From: Plotosus lineatus
Taxonomy: Eukaryota > Chordata > Actinopteri > Siluriformes > Plotosidae
Assembly (NCBI GenBank): GCA_024760905.1
Contig: CM045733.1
Coordinates: 65,539,501-65,603,500, forward strand
Length of the DNA: 64,000 nt
Reading direction: 5' to 3'
Below are positions 11,880 to 24,008 of this stretch, one piece after another. Position numbers and translations under genes: made by a program. Under the pieces are notes generated by a model. That model did no database searches, was not told the DNA's origin, and worked only from the letters and a program-made list of their open reading frames with translations. Positions within the stretch are counted from its first letter, which is position 1, and every line of letters starts with the position of its first letter.

Positions 11880-12225
11880 ATGTTCCAGCAGGATGGTTTT
11901 TCTTGTGGACAGCACAAAATCCAAAAGGACATGTTTTTCCAAGGTTGAGCTGAAAGGAATTCAGTGGTCTGACCTCAACCCCAATTCAGTCTTTTTGAGA
12001 TGAATTGGACCACCGACTTCACCACAGGCCTCCTCATCCAACATCAATGCCGGTAAAGCTCTTGTGACAGAATGCGCCCGATTCCCCACAGTCATGCTCC
12101 AAGATCTCGTGGAAAGTCTTCTCAGAAGGGTGAAGGTTATAATAACAGGAAAGTGAGGACTAAATGTGGACTGGGATGTTTAACAAAATCACATATGCTT
12201 ATTCTGGTTAGGTGTCCACAATAGA
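11880..12225 (+). mobile_element. Tc1/mariner remnant, 3' half
   Basis: Decayed coding text around TCTGACCTCAACCCCAATTC corresponds to the SPDLNPIE block of Tc1 transposases (third catalytic residue). CTTGTGACAGAATG and CGTGGAAAGTCTTCTCAGAAG follow in the expected order. The right end, TTAGGTGTCCACAATA, is a known terminus style. Frames are disrupted. Confidence 0.6.
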
Positions 12226-12559
12226 ATTTGGCCGTAGAGTTTAATTGCAGGTCTTGGCACAAAGTAATACATTTCAGGACTCGGACTCATTCACTGAATC
12301 GCGCTAAAGGTCAACACCAGACTTGTTCGGAATCTTTTCTCCTCATGGCCTGGCTTGCATAAAAGGTGGCTGGGTGAGGATGAACTGTGGATGATCACTA
12401 TGCTCAGGATTTGATGTGAAGAATAGATCGTAAAAAAGTGTTGAATTACACTACAAGATGTTTGACTATAGGTTTTTTCATGCTTGTGAAAGGCAGATGA
12501 AGCAGCAGGCCATCTATTGCCCACACAGGCCTCGAGTATGACACCTGTACAATTGAAGT

Positions 12560-12800
12560 ACTCTCACTCTCTCTCACTCATTTGCCAGACTGATTATGTC
12601 TACTATGGTCACAAGGAGGCTGGAGCCTATCTCAGGACCAACATACACAACCATCCACACCCACCCTCACACGCAGGCAAGTGCATGTCTTTGGTCTTTT
12701 GGTCTGTGAGAATCCAAAGGAAACCCATGCAAGCATGAGCAGAACATGCAAACCTTACATAGAGATACTCGCTATTAACTACGCCACCGTTCCACCACCA
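12560..12800 (-). repeat. SINE type C, decayed
   Basis: Minus-strand copy with AATCCAAAGGAAACCCATGC in the body and a reversed head near CTACGCCACCGTTCCACC. The tail (GGTCACAAGGAGGCTGGAGC) is diverged. Confidence 0.65.
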
Positions 12801-12908
12801 CTGAAGTATAATGAATAAAAAACTTCTGGAGCTAAAAAATCAAGGGCTACTTGGGCAATTGGGTATATAGTCGATAGTAACCTTACAATAATTATATATA
12901 GGAAGTGG

Positions 12909-13234
12909 TGTCCTGGTGGTAAAGGTGCTGGATCACTAATCCCAAGGTTGGGGGTCCAAGCCTCACTCTCCACGGGTTATCACTGTCCACCCCCAGTGCA
13001 GCTAACTGGGTTATCAAAGGCCGGCCATGTCTCTCACTGTCTATGGTATGAGGCTGTATATGAACCATTGCTGACTTTCGACAAGAGTAGCTGCATAGCC
13101 ATCAATGTGTTTCCGCCCTGCGATGGCCTGGCTAGCTGTCCAGGATGTACTCTGCCCTCGCCTGGAGTCAGCTGAGATGGGCGCCAGCCTCCCCGCGACC
13201 CTAATTAGGATTAAGCGATTCAGAGAATGAATGA
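12909..13234 (+). repeat. SINE type B with target-site duplication
   Basis: Plus-strand copy: head with A box (GGTGGTAAAGGTGCTGG) and B-box-like GGGGTCCAAGCC, body, then tail (CCTGCGATGGCCTGGC, GACCCTAATTAGGATTAAGC) and a GAATGAATGA end. It is flanked by a 15-bp duplication with one mismatch, ATATATAGGAAGTGG (12894-12908) and ATATATAGGAAGCGG (13235-13249). Confidence 0.9.
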
Positions 13235-13439
13235 ATATATAGGAAGCGGTTTCTAAAGATGACTACAACGCTTTCACTTATTTCTTGTCATCGACCTTAC
13301 AATACACACTTTCTCGATCTATGATGTAGACCGTACACAAGTCTGTGTTATTTAAGGTGTGATCACAATAGACAGAAACACTAGATAGGTGTGATAGAAA
13401 AGCAACTGATGCAATTGACCATAGCAGGGTCAATACTCA

Positions 13440-13545
13440 CACAACCGTTCATACTCACTCACATCTACAGGCGATTGGGAACAGCGATTTAACCTACTGT
13501 GCATGTTTTTGGACTGTGGGAGGAAACCGGAGTACCCAGAGAAAA
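13440..13545 (-). repeat. SINE type C fragment
   Basis: Body piece with CTGTGCATGTTTTTGGACTG and AGGAAACCGGAGTACCCAGA. It ends against a T-run. Confidence 0.6.
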
Positions 13546-13697
13546 TTAGGTTTTTTTTTTTTTTTTTTTCTTTTTGCCTTTTTTTTCCTTTTCAAAAATT
13601 TGAAATTTGCATCAAGATGTTTTGTGACTCGACATGCAAGGGAATATATTTGCGGAGTGAAGGTTGCATGACAATTTTTGTGACTGATTTGCGAGTA

Positions 13698-14102
13698 CAG
13701 AGATCCCTCACTTTCCGCTGTTAATTGGGACGGAGATTCCCCCGCGACTACCGAATATGCTTATGATAACAATTAAACATTCAAAAATAATGCATAAGAT
13801 GTAAATAAAATATAAATATACACACACATACAGATGCGCGTGCACACACTCACACTCAAATGCGCACCTCACATAAAAATGTAACTAGTTTTGTTGGGGG
13901 GTTTTGGGTTGATTTTTTTATTCGTTTGTTTGTTTTGTGGGATTTTTTTTGCATAATTGGTCTTGTTTTGTGGCATTTTCCTTAACTTTTCCCACTATTC
14001 TTCCTTAATTTCCTTATTTTTTTCATTCGATGAATATTTAAAAAAAAAAAGCGATGCACTGAATCCGCATGAATGGAAACGCGAAGTAGCGAAGGATCCC
14101 TG
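13698..14102. mobile_element. Small inverted-repeat element (Tigger-like family 4 MITE)
   Basis: Starts CAGAGATCCCTCACTTTCCG after TA and ends with the near complement GCGAAGTAGCGAAGGATCCC TG before TA. About 405 bp, AT-rich inside, non-coding. One-ended copies of the same family occur near 27881, 42122 and 63945. Confidence 0.7.
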
Positions 14103-15629
14103 TAATTTGTGCTTTCTTTTGTGAAGATGTTTGGTGAAAAAAGATAAACATCCCATCATAATAACATTGGGACATTAGTGCGCATTATATTTATTTGCAC
14201 ATAATTAACGCAAACAAAGTGCAAGTAAAATACAAAGGACTTTTCCAATGAGTTCACGAACCAGGCGACCAAATGCGATGCCGCGAAAATTAAACGACAA
14301 AAAGCGACAGACAAGAATCGCCGTTTGCATCAGTTGCTTTTCGATTCTATTTCTATTTTCTATTATTCACTGCAATCAATTTTAGCATTACTCACTAAAT
14401 ATGTTACAGTATACTCTAATATATTAGGACGCTGCTCGGCTCATATCTCTCCGCAACACCTTTTACTGTATAATGGAAAGAACTGGGTCAGTTGCAAGGG
14501 GGGGGAAAAAAAAAAAAAAAAAAAAAAGTCAAATCAGTCCTGGGAGTCTGTGAGAGGAGAACCCATTACACTCTCCAGCTCTACTGCCTGGCACTTGCGG
14601 ACTCTGAACAAGCCGATAATAGCAGCATTCAGAGAATGACCTGAGCATCTCGTTGACAGCGAGAATTTAGAGAAAGTAAGAGGAACAGTGTTTGCTAAGC
14701 TCGGTTCTTATCATCAGCAGGTCATAAAGAGCTTAACATAAGAGGCCCGGGCAAATGAGCTGGAACTTGAATCAACAGTAAGCTTCAAGACTGCTGTGAC
14801 TTGCAACTGTCAAAATAGAAATTAAGCCGTTAATAACCTTTTTTTCGTATTGCACATTTTACACTGAAACTCACACACACACACACACACACATACACAC
14901 ACAAAACCTAATCTGTAGGTATGCATTAGAACATGGCTCATACGCTTTAAACGCATTAGTGTCCTTCCGTATGTAAGTCATGGCAAATAATGTAAAGTGG
15001 CAGAATCAGAGTTTGGTGGATGCACGTGGAGCGTCAATAAGAGTAAAAACCTGAATGTAATAGTCATCTTTTCCTCTTAGTAAAGTATGATCGGGTGAGG
15101 ACTTTAAGCCATACTGCTGACTGCTTGGTTATGATTGGTCAGCAGGTTTCAGTTAATTTTCTGACAACTCTTAGGTTTATATTAAAATGTTCTGCCATGT
15201 CTGAGAAGCAGCGCTGGGTGGGAATTCTAGTATGTAGTTCCAGAAGTGCACCTCACAGCTGGCTCAAATTTCCAGTCCTCAGGATCCCTCGCAAGCCCCC
15301 TGTCCGCGTAATCACCCACACCTGCCTCTTGCTAAACAGACTCTGCATGCAGGCCTTTAAGTGCTAATCCAGTTTATTCCATTCAGTATGTTTATATTGC
15401 GTTTGCCATTCCGGCCTGTTTTATGTGTAATTGTCCTGGTTTTGACTTTTTCATGCTTGGAAACACCTGCGTGTCGAAGTAAAAAGCTTAAACCCCTCCT
15501 GCATCCTCACTCTCTTTCTCTCTCTCAGAAAGGTCCATATGATAATATTCCAATATAGAACAAACACAGCAGGTTTGAAAGCCCCAGCTTCAGCTTGCAG
15601 CAAGTCAATGTCCGGAAAGAATATACATA
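14103..15629. other. Unannotated sequence
   Basis: No recognised gene or transposon. It contains an A-run (about 14506-14527) and a short (CA)n tract near 14873-14890. Confidence 0.4.
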
Positions 15630-15917
15630 CAGAGGTACCTCACCTTACGAAATTAATCCGTTCTAGAGCCTTTTTCTTAACCTGGATTTTTCGTAAACTG
15701 AACCGCATTTTACATGTAAAACGTGTGATTCGTTCCAAGGCCCCCAATACTACCTTCTAAACCCTTTAAAAATTATAAAAGTATACCTTTTAAGACCTCC
15801 TTCTGCTTCAATATCGTACCGATGGTAGACGGGTTTGGCCATATTCCTTTGCGATATCACTCAACCACATGCCATGAGCCTGCGTCTTCTTTTCACTCGC
15901 AGTGGAAATCACACACA

Positions 15918-15958
<41 letters not shown>

Positions 15959-16349
15959 ACGTGTGTGTTGACCAGGTCTTCTTAGCAGAGTTATAATCTT
16001 ACAAATGTTTATGGAAGGTTAAAAGCCTGAGTCAAAAAATAAAGCAATGAGCACACTCAAAAAACTCATGAAACAATAGTAACTCTGTCCTTTATACGAA
16101 AAGCATTAAGGAAGATGCAGATCCATAATATCCAATGGGAGGGAGCTGTGTCAACCCTCCTAGCTAATGGGAGGCCAGCGGGGCGGGATGTTGGGAGATA
16201 GTCAATGGGAGAGCAGCTCGTGCATTGTTTGAATGGCGCGTTTCGTAAGGAGAACTTGTTTCGTATACAGAGACGAAAAATTTTGGAAAATGTTTTTCGT
16301 AACCTGGATTTTTCGTTTGCTGGGACTATCGTAAGGTGAGGTACCACTA
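15630..16349 (-). mobile_element. Tigger/pogo-like element, family 1
   Basis: Termini CAGAGGTACCTCACCTTACG and its complement GTAAGGTGAGGTACCACTA, with TA on each side. The interior carries a decayed HTH-coding stretch on the minus strand (around 15790-15910) and a (TG)n microsatellite. Confidence 0.8.
15915..15957. repeat. (TG)n microsatellite inside Tigger element
   Basis: About 20 TG units. The same internal position is a repeat in the copies at 45960 (CG) and 61287 (TG). Confidence 0.9.
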
Positions 16350-17138
16350 TAATCCGTTTTCGCTCTGTTACCTTGAAAAGTTGGTCAAGGTTATTCATAT
16401 ACAAACTCATCATAGCACTCATAAGAGTGACCCAACATACCATGTTTGAAAGCCCCAGTGTCAGCTTATGATAAGTAAATGAATAAAAACGATTGGAAAG
16501 TGTGATGGACATACGGACAGATAGAACCTATTCCGATGGGTGGAAGTTAAAAATGTGTGTAAATGTTGACATGGTGGAATATTCTGAGTTATTTCTTTAA
16601 CTTTTTTTTTCTTTTACAGAGGTTTCACATTTCAGTGTAGTCATAAATCTGTAACTTTTGGACGGTCTCTGAGATGCAGGGATTTCCGCTTTCCCAGTAA
16701 GATGACAAGAAGACAGTGAAATAAAGCTGGTGTGGGAACGTCTGCTTATATTTTTTTATAATGTGAGAGGTAGCAGGACATACTCCATTAATATTCCATG
16801 CATTAAACTATTAATAACTTGACTTACAACATGAAATTGTACTGTAATTGTAAATTCCTGAGAGCCTGTGGCGCTTAGACCTGTCACAATAGTCAGTTAA
16901 TCGCCCAATCATAAGGTGAATGCAAATAAATCCAATCGTTTTCCAGACCATAACTACTGTATTTACTGTGTGCTTATTTACATCAGAAAAATAAAAACTA
17001 TACTAACAGCGTTTCCCTGGTTTTGCTGCAGTTTCTGGTGTTTTGTTTCTCTCCTCGCCCCAATTGTATGGCTCTGACTGACATGGATATACAAGGCATG
17101 AAACATGAACCAAATTTTAGTCCAACAGCAACCTTCGT
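16350..17138. other. Unannotated sequence
   Basis: No gene or repeat family recognised. The 148-codon minus frame at 16066-16512 overlaps the Tigger terminus and is chance. Confidence 0.4.
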
Positions 17139-17440
17139 TCATTCATTTTCTGAACCAATTAATCCTAATTAGGGTCATAAGAAGGCTGGCACCCAACTCA
17201 GCCGACACTGTGCAAGGGCAGAGTACATCCTGGACAGTTCACCAGGCCATCGTACGGCGGAAAGACACTTACGGCTACGCAGCTCATCTAGACGAAAGTC
17301 AGCAATAGTTCTTTTACATGAACCTCACGCCATAGACAGTGAGAGACATGGCCGGCCTTTGTTAACCCAGTTAGCTGGGTTAGGATTTGGGGGGCAGTGA
17401 CAACCCATTGATAGTGGGGCTTTACCAGCAGGCCACCACT
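17139..17440 (-). repeat. SINE type B, slightly shortened
   Basis: Minus-strand copy, tail first (CGTTCATTCATTTTCTGAAC) with body block GTTAACCCAGTTAGCTGGG. The head is partly deleted near 17410-17440. Confidence 0.8.
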
Positions 17441-18132
17441 GCCCTTGTGTGTCATCCTGTTCATGCAGAAACAAGGCAATTCTCAAGGATTCACAGACTT
17501 TCCAGCACCACTATATGAGAACAAAATGAGGCACGCGGTTTTGTACATCCTGGATGCCGACATTACATCACACCACACTGTCACCGATTATTTTCGAAAT
17601 AATTTCATGTTTAGTTGTGTTATAGAAGAGTTCCCACATGGTGCAAACATAATTAATAAGGACAAAGTGTCTGACCATTGTGTTGGTTTTGGACCATCAA
17701 GAAGAATCTATAGTGTCCGTCTGTCCGTCCTTCCAGCAGACGTGTTCACATAGGAACCGTGTGGTACTGGGAATGAATGTCTGAGTGATGGTAACTTCTA
17801 CTCTATCTTCCCCTCTAAACTCTGACTTGTTTCAAGGCATTCAATAAAATATAAATTAAGTCAGAAAAAAAAAAACTAAATTCTCTGTGCTATATACAGT
17901 ACGCATCTTGTTTTTTTTTTTTTAGCTGTCAAAATAAACTACAACCGCCGTGAAATGCATTACGCATTTGAATAGAAATGCTTTTAACCCAATCACACTG
18001 AGGAGCGTGCTTATGGAGTGAATCTATCCAGTAGAGTCCTGGGTTTCCATTAAGAAAATCATATCTCAAGGCATGACACTTTCACTCAATCACTCAATAT
18101 TAAAACTTTGGGGACATTAGGTCATCGATGGC
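17441..18132. other. Unannotated sequence
   Basis: No recognisable repeat or gene. A 102-codon plus frame (17445-17753) has no domain I recognise. Confidence 0.4.
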
Positions 18133-18640
18133 ATCATCACCACATCACTCTCATCATCATCATCTACTTAATCCGGGGTCAGGTCATGTGGGGCAGCAGC
18201 CTAAGCAATGAGGTCCAGACGTCGGGCTCCCCAGTCACTTCCTCCAGGTCTTCTGGGAGGGACACCTTGGAATTACCAGACCAGCCCAAGAGAAATAATC
18301 CCTCCAGCGTGTTCTGGGTTTGGATCCTGGAAGAGATGGACACGCCAAAAACACCACACCAGGGAGGTGTTCGGGAGGCGTTCTAACCAGATGCCCGAGC
18401 CACCTCAACTGGCTCCTCTCATCAGTTCTACTCCGAGCTCCTCAGCTCAGCCTTCGTCACGATGGACTGGTACAAGCTTCGCTTTACAGGAGCGGCTGCA
18501 CAGATCTCTCAATCATTCCAGACGATGCATTCCACCCTTTTATGGCTGAGAACCATTGTCTCGGACTTGGAGGTGTTGATTTCTATCCCGGGCGCTTTGC
18601 ACTCTGCTGCATATTGCTCCAACGGGAGCTGGAATTGGTG
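18133..18640 (-). mobile_element. Rex3-like LINE, 3' end
   Basis: Minus-strand copy. Its 3' end is a short (GATG)n tail, seen on the plus strand as CATCATCATCATC at 18147-18160. Upstream, on the minus strand, comes the C-terminal coding region of a fish RTE/Rex3 polyprotein with the block around GAGCCAGTTGAGGTGGCTCG and AGTCCGAGACAATGGTTCTC. Frames are broken and the 5' part is absent. Rex3 copies ending in GATG repeats are an established feature of that family. Confidence 0.75.
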
Positions 18641-18936
18641 TCAAGACAAATTCCCACCTAAACCTTGTATCGGAAGAAGTTCATTTTTCCAGACCTTTGC
18701 TTTCAGGCTGTGCCTAAATCTTGATATTATTCCTTGCAGAAGTAAAAGATACAGTGGTACCCCACTTTACGAAATTAATCCGTTCCAGCGCCTTTTTCGT
18801 AACCTGCATTTTTCATAAGTTGAACCGCATTTTACATGTAAAACGAGTGATTCGTCCCAAAACTTCCAATACCACCCCTCTAAACCCTTTTGCGATAAAA
18901 GTACACCAATTTTGTATGAACTATGTGTTAAACGTA

Positions 18937-19335
18937 TTGATCATTTGCATTTTTTAAAATTTTTTTTTGCAGAGATGAAAATGTTGAGGTTCTCTTTGGG
19001 AGTAACGAGGATGGATAGGATCAGAAATGAGTACATCAGAGGGACAGCACATGTTAGATGTTTTGGAGACAAAGTCAGAGAGGCTAGATTGAGATGGTTT
19101 GGACATGTACAGAGGAGGGATAGTGAGTATATTGGTAGTAGGATGCTGAGGTTGGAACTACCAGGCAAAAGGCCCAGAGGAAGACCAAAGAGAAGATTTA
19201 TGGATGCGGTGAAGGCGGACATGAAGGTCGTTGGAGTAAGAGTAGAAGATGCAGAGGATAGGGAGAGATGGAGGCAGATCATTTGCTGTGGCGACCCCTG
19301 AAGGGAACAGCCGAAAGGAAAAGAAGAAGAAGAAG
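18937..19335 (+). mobile_element. RTE-like LINE, 5'-truncated, nested, with 5' filler
   Basis: Carries EMKMLRFSLGVTRMDRIRNE, LRWFGHVQRRDSEYIG and a basic tail, then the stop, the 3' UTR and (AAG)n. It is flanked by the 15-bp duplication TATGTGTTAAACGTA (18922-18936 and 19336-19350). About 34 bp between the left duplication and the first LINE-matching base (near 18970) is AT-rich and matches no LINE sequence here, so it looks like filler added at the 5' junction. Confidence 0.85.
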
Positions 19336-19534
19336 TATGTGTTAAACGTAAAAGAAAATTATTTACCTTTTTTGAATCTCTCAAACCACCCATGCGACGC
19401 TTTAAAGTCCGGGGGTTTCTGGTCTGAAGGACCTTCACCCCCACCCTCCTTCATGTGGTCCTTAAATATGGCGGTTGCTTTTTCTGAAATAATCGCCTCC
19501 GTCACTGTATCTCCGCTTTTAAGGCCTCCTTCTG

Positions 19535-19741
19535 CTACAATATCGTCCCGATTGTAGAGGGGTTTCGGCCATACTCCTTTGCGATTTCACTCAAACCAAT
19601 CCCACTTTCATATTTTTTTTTTATCATCTCCTGTTTTACTTTTATTGATAACGGAGCCCGCTTCTTCTTTTCACTCTCACCGGGAATCACGTTCTTTGGG
19701 CTCATGATTAATAACGAAAAATAGTGCTGCAATAAGCACAC
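19535..19741 (-). pseudogene. Tigger/pogo N-terminal HTH (CENP-B/Psq type) fragment
   Basis: A frame of 68 codons beginning upstream of the likely start MSPKNVIPGES. The part PLSIKVKQEMIKKKYESGIG followed by LSEIAKEYGRNPSTIGTIL is a Psq/CENP-B-type helix-turn-helix, the DNA-binding N-terminus of pogo-superfamily transposases. No second HTH and no DDE domain follow, so it cannot encode an active transposase. A DNA-binding peptide is possible but there is no sign it is expressed. Confidence 0.7.
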
Positions 19742-20081
19742 TCAAAAAAAACTCCGAAACGCACGAACCAACAGTACAACTGTCCTTCACGCATGTGTTG
19801 AACAATGGGTCGAAGGCAGACGAAAAGCCTTATGGGTACAGTACTGTATTATGGAGATTCAGCTCCCTCCTAGCCAATGGGAGGCCGGTGGGGAGGGTTG
19901 TTGGGAGACAACCAATGGGAAAGCAAACTCGCGCAATGTTTGAATGGCGCGTTTGAATTTTTAGGATGGTGCTTTCGTAACGTGAACTTGTTTCGTATCC
20001 AGAGACAAAAATTTTAGGAAAATGCGTTTCGTAACCTGCATTCTTCGTTTGGTGAAACTTTCGTAAAGTGAGGTACCACTG

Positions 20082-20531
20082 TATCGGTTTATTACCATTA
20101 TACAAGCTATACTTTCTTCAGTCACTAGCAGGCTGTGTAAAATGCAATGTGTGAGCAAATAGCTGGGGATCAAGACTCCAGCAGTCGCAGTTCTTTCCAA
20201 GGATACAGCCCTTCTGCAACAGTACTGGAAGCTAGAACTTCAGCTTAACACTCAGCACACAAGAAGATTAAAAGTTTGCTGCACTTATTTCTAGCCCCCC
20301 AACGCTCTCTACATAGGTTGTGGTTTAGGAGTTCAAAGTCAAGCAAGTTCAAAGTTGCAGTGGGGAAAACATTCAGATTAGTTGTTGCAATGCAATGGGG
20401 AGAGACACTGCGTCAGCACCCGGTACACTGCATGAGAGGCCAACACACAAAAGTGCATTTAAAATGAGCTGCTTTCAGTGCTGCCTTTGACGAATACAGC
20501 AAAGTGGGAAATGAACTAAAAAACACTTCAG
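20082..20531. other. Unannotated sequence
   Basis: No gene or repeat family recognised. Confidence 0.4.
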
Positions 20532-20775
20532 TTCATGAATTCATTTTCTGATGTGCATCATCCTAATTAGGGTTGCGGGCAAACTGGCGCCCAACTCAGC
20601 TGACTCTGGGCAAGGGTAGCGTACACGCTGGACAGTTCACCAGGCCATCGCAGGATGGAAACATGCTGACGGCTATGCAGCTACTCTTGCCGAAAGTCAG
20701 TAATGGTTCTTTTACACCTCTCACCGTAGACAGTGTGCGACATGGCCGGCCTTTGATAACCCAGTTAGCTGCACT
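20532..20775 (-). repeat. SINE type B, head-truncated
   Basis: Minus-strand copy, tail (CATCCTAATTAGGGTTGCGG) through body (AACCCAGTTAGCTGCACTGG). The head is missing. Confidence 0.8.
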
Positions 20776-21164
20776 GGAGCGGACACTTTGGTTGAAATAC
20801 TGAAAATAACTTGATCCTCAGACCAGTGTCGGTTACACGACGTCTTCTTTTAGGCTACTGGGAAAAAAAATTCCGAAATTAAATCCTGTCCCGGTGAGTC
20901 ACGCCAGTTTCTTTTTTCCATGTGAGACAATCTGTGGACAAAAGAGCTAAAACTTTCTCAGGTATCGGTTTTCCTCCATGCGGTACACAATGCAGCTCAT
21001 TTCAGACAATTAAGGGCTTCCCAGCATGACTGTACTCATGTACTTGAGGACCAGAGGGGGAAAACATCAATGATCACAATTTCCTTTATATGAGGGCGTG
21101 CGAACAAAGACTCCAGAATGAATAGGTGATCACAGGAAGATCTCATGTGCCTTCTACCAACACT

Positions 21165-21165
21165 G

Positions 21166-21199
<34 letters not shown>
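21165..21199. repeat. (AC)n microsatellite
   Basis: About 17 AC units. Confidence 0.9.
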
Positions 21200-21201
<2 letters not shown>

Positions 21202-21291
21202 AACAACAAGGTCCTTGGGAGATCTGGATTATTACCTTCAGCTCAAGCTGAATTCACATGGCCAGCCTGTGAGGGGCTGCAGTCGGTAATA

Positions 21292-22312
21292 CAGACGGTC
21301 CTCGCTTTACGTTTATTCGCCTTACGTTTTTTCGAATTTACGTTTGAACTGACTAAAAAAAATTATGAAAAAAAATTTTTTTTGTAAGTCAAATTTTGAG
21401 TTTAACGCACTCTCTGTAGTACGAGACGTTCTCATGTAGTATGTAGACGTAGTACGCTACTTACGCATGACGCTGCGTTCATTGTTTACATTGTTCATTG
21501 TTTACAAACAACAGACTGAACGTGCCCTTCTTGTTCCCAGTTCACCGTGTGTTAACCCTTGTGTTAAGACGTCATCTCTGTGATCTTTGTGTTTACACTG
21601 TTTTGCGTATTTGTAACCCTAAGCAAATATGGTTGGTCCGAAGCGTAAGCCTACTAGTGATAGTGGTAATCAGAATCAGTGGGAATAAGTGAATTTGATT
21701 AAGATTTATTTATTTGAAATTATTTTGCTTGAATTTAATTTATTTGAAATTAATGTTGATATTATTTTACAATGTTATGTTTGTAATAATTGATTTAGGG
21801 ATTTTTTTTATGAGATACATTAACAGTATTTATGGATGTATAGTACAGTATGAATGTCGGGGCAGTGGTGGTCTAGTGATATAGGGCGTTGGATCGCTGA
21901 TCCAAAGGTTGGGGGTTCAAGTCCCACTCTCCACAAGGTTGTCACTGTCCTCCCCAGTGCAGCTAACTGGGTTATCAAAGGCGGGCCATGTCTGTCACTG
22001 TCTATGGTGAGAGGCATGTAAAAGAACCATTGCTGACTTTCGTAAAGAGTAGCTGCAAAGCCGTCAGCGTGTTTCTGTCCCTTGCTAAAAGGGTTGTGAC
22101 AGGAAGGGCATCCGACGTAAAAACCTCTGTCAAATCAAACATGCGAGTCAGATGATTCGCTGTGGCGACTCCCGAGAAAGGGAAAAAGCCGAAAGGAAGA
22201 CAGACAGTACAGTATGAACGTCATACGTCACTGTAACGTACAGTAACAACGTTTTTTCACTTTACGTTCGGCCATTCGGAATGTAACTAAAACGTAAGTC
22301 GAGGAGCGTGTG
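21292..22312 (+). mobile_element. Tigger/pogo-like element, family 2, with nested SINE
   Basis: Left terminus CAGACGGTCCTCGCTTTACG after TA; right terminus AACGTAAGTCGAGGAGCGTG TG before TA. From about 21629 a short frame starting MVGPKRKPTSDSGN matches the N-terminus encoded by the reversed copy at 32959, then stops early. A type A SINE splits the right half. Confidence 0.8.
21859..22205 (+). repeat. SINE type A, full length, with target-site duplication
   Basis: Head GGGGCAGTGGTGGTCTAGTG with A box and B-box GGTTCAAGTCC, body block CAGCTAACTGGGTTATCAAA, then a tail with AGGAAGGGCATCCGACG and GATTCGCTGTGGCGACTCC ending GAAGGAAGACAGAC. A 17-bp duplication with one mismatch (AGTACAGTATGAATGTC, 21842-21858; AGTACAGTATGAACGTC, 22206-22222) brackets it. 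Reference copy for type A in this window. Confidence 0.9.
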
Positions 22313-23120
22313 TACATCAGGAACTTTCAGCTGCACTCTGCTTGATATACAAACCCCCACGGTGATTGCCACCTAATGGACAAGTAATATTTTACGAGCC
22401 TTTCAGAGTCAAGCCCTATAAACCATTAGGACTCCAACACTATAAATGATATTTCGCTCTAAAACAACAGCAGGCTCTCTTTAACTGGAGCTCCGGTGAC
22501 AAACAAAGACCATATTGACTTAACCAGACTAGTTCTGTTTCTCTGATAGCATTTCTGGGTTCATGGTAATTCCCAGTGGTGTGCACACCTGGGTTTGTAT
22601 CACAATACCACTCTCTGTATTCCTTCTTTACTGCCCAAATATTCATATCTGTATGTGTTATTAATCCTGAAGTGGGCGTGGTTTAAAGAAGAAGAATTAT
22701 GACCTCAGAAACACTGGGAAAAAATCCTTGAGGAAAAAAAAACAAAAACAAAATCGATGTCAGTACATAAATAAACACTTTAAAAGAAAGCACGTGTGGT
22801 GCGCTACGTAAAGGAGTGAGGAAAAAAACTTTCTGGCTGCGTCCCGATACCTCACCAGACCGATGTTTACCATGGCTTAAGCTTTTTTTTTTTTTAAAGA
22901 AATAATTAATAAATAATATTTGTAACAGTTCAGAACACATAACCGTTCAGTATAAACACAATGAACGTTCCCACCGGGAATTCGCGATGTCATGATTGCA
23001 TCAGTTCACATGAATCCAAGCAATTCCGCCTGGACTCTTGGCGACTTTGGAATTTTAACCAATCACAGCAACTTTTCCAAACATTTGGCCAATCATTGTA
23101 TTGTACCATGAGTTTCAGCA
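22313..23120. other. Unannotated unique sequence
   Basis: No gene or repeat recognised. Short frames (up to 85 codons) have no domain. Confidence 0.4.
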
Positions 23121-23466
23121 TGAGTTTCGGGGAAGGGGTGTCTTGGTGGTAAAGGTGCTGGATCACTGATCCCAAGGTTGGGGGTTCAAGCCCCATCCTC
23201 AACAGGTTGTCACTGTCCCCGACAGTGCAGCTAAGTGGGTTATCAAAGGCCGGCCATGTCTCTCACTGTCTATGGTGTGAGATTCATGTAAAAGAACCAT
23301 TGCTGACTTTCGTCGAGTAGGCTGCATAGCCGTCAGCGTGTTTCTGCCCTGCGATGGCCTGGCGAGCTGTTCAGGGTATATCCTGACCTCACCCAGAGTT
23401 GGCTGAGATGGGCACCAGCCTCCCCGTGACCCTAATTAGGATTAAACGATTCAGAAAATGAATGAA
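23121..23466 (+). repeat. SINE type B, full length
   Basis: Plus-strand head (TGTCTTGGTGGTAAAGGTGC), body and tail (GACCCTAATTAGGATTAAAC, then AATGAATGA). GAGTTTCAGCA occurs on both sides (about 23110 and 23468), consistent with a target duplication. Confidence 0.85.
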
Positions 23467-23865
23467 TGAGTTTCAGCACTCATGGAAATGCTAAGCCAAA
23501 TATGTTGCTTCCTTGGATTTGCTTATGGTTTCTGGATATGCTTTTTTTGGCTTTTGCTTTTGTTTCAACCATCAAGATGGCGATGTGCAGAAATATTTAC
23601 GCACTTTTCAGCGAGCCCCAAAATGTTATTCGAAAAATACACTTAAACCATCACAATATCTTCAAAAATCTAACACGTAATTCTAACACTTGGTATTTCA
23701 GACCAAAACAATTATAAAATCATCCAAAGTAATTCTGGGGAGACCAAGTCCTGTCGTAATTCTTAAAAAAATAAAATAAATAAATAAATAAAAAACCCAA
23801 AGAATAAAGAAATCGTCAATGAGTTAATTATCACCATTCATATTAATACTGATATTCATTCATTC

Positions 23866-23959
23866 ATTCATTTTCAAAAGTGCTTAAGTGTCATGGGAAG
23901 GCCAACTCTGGGTTGAAGGCGGTTTACACCCTGAAAAGCTCACCAAGTCATCACAGGGC

Positions 23960-24008
<49 letters not shown>

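Larger units (their letters stand above)
18752..20081 (-). mobile_element. Tigger/pogo-like element, family 1, interrupted by a LINE
   Basis: Left terminus CAGTGGTACCCCACTTTACG after TA, right terminus TAAAGTGAGGTACCACTG before TA. The best-preserved family 1 copy, holding the HTH frame at 19535-19741 and a nested LINE at 18937-19335. No DDE catalytic domain is present, so the element is non-autonomous. Confidence 0.85.

Noticed and set aside
18941..19444. 167-codon minus-strand frame
   Set aside because: Antisense of the LINE C-terminal region and adjoining Tigger sequence.
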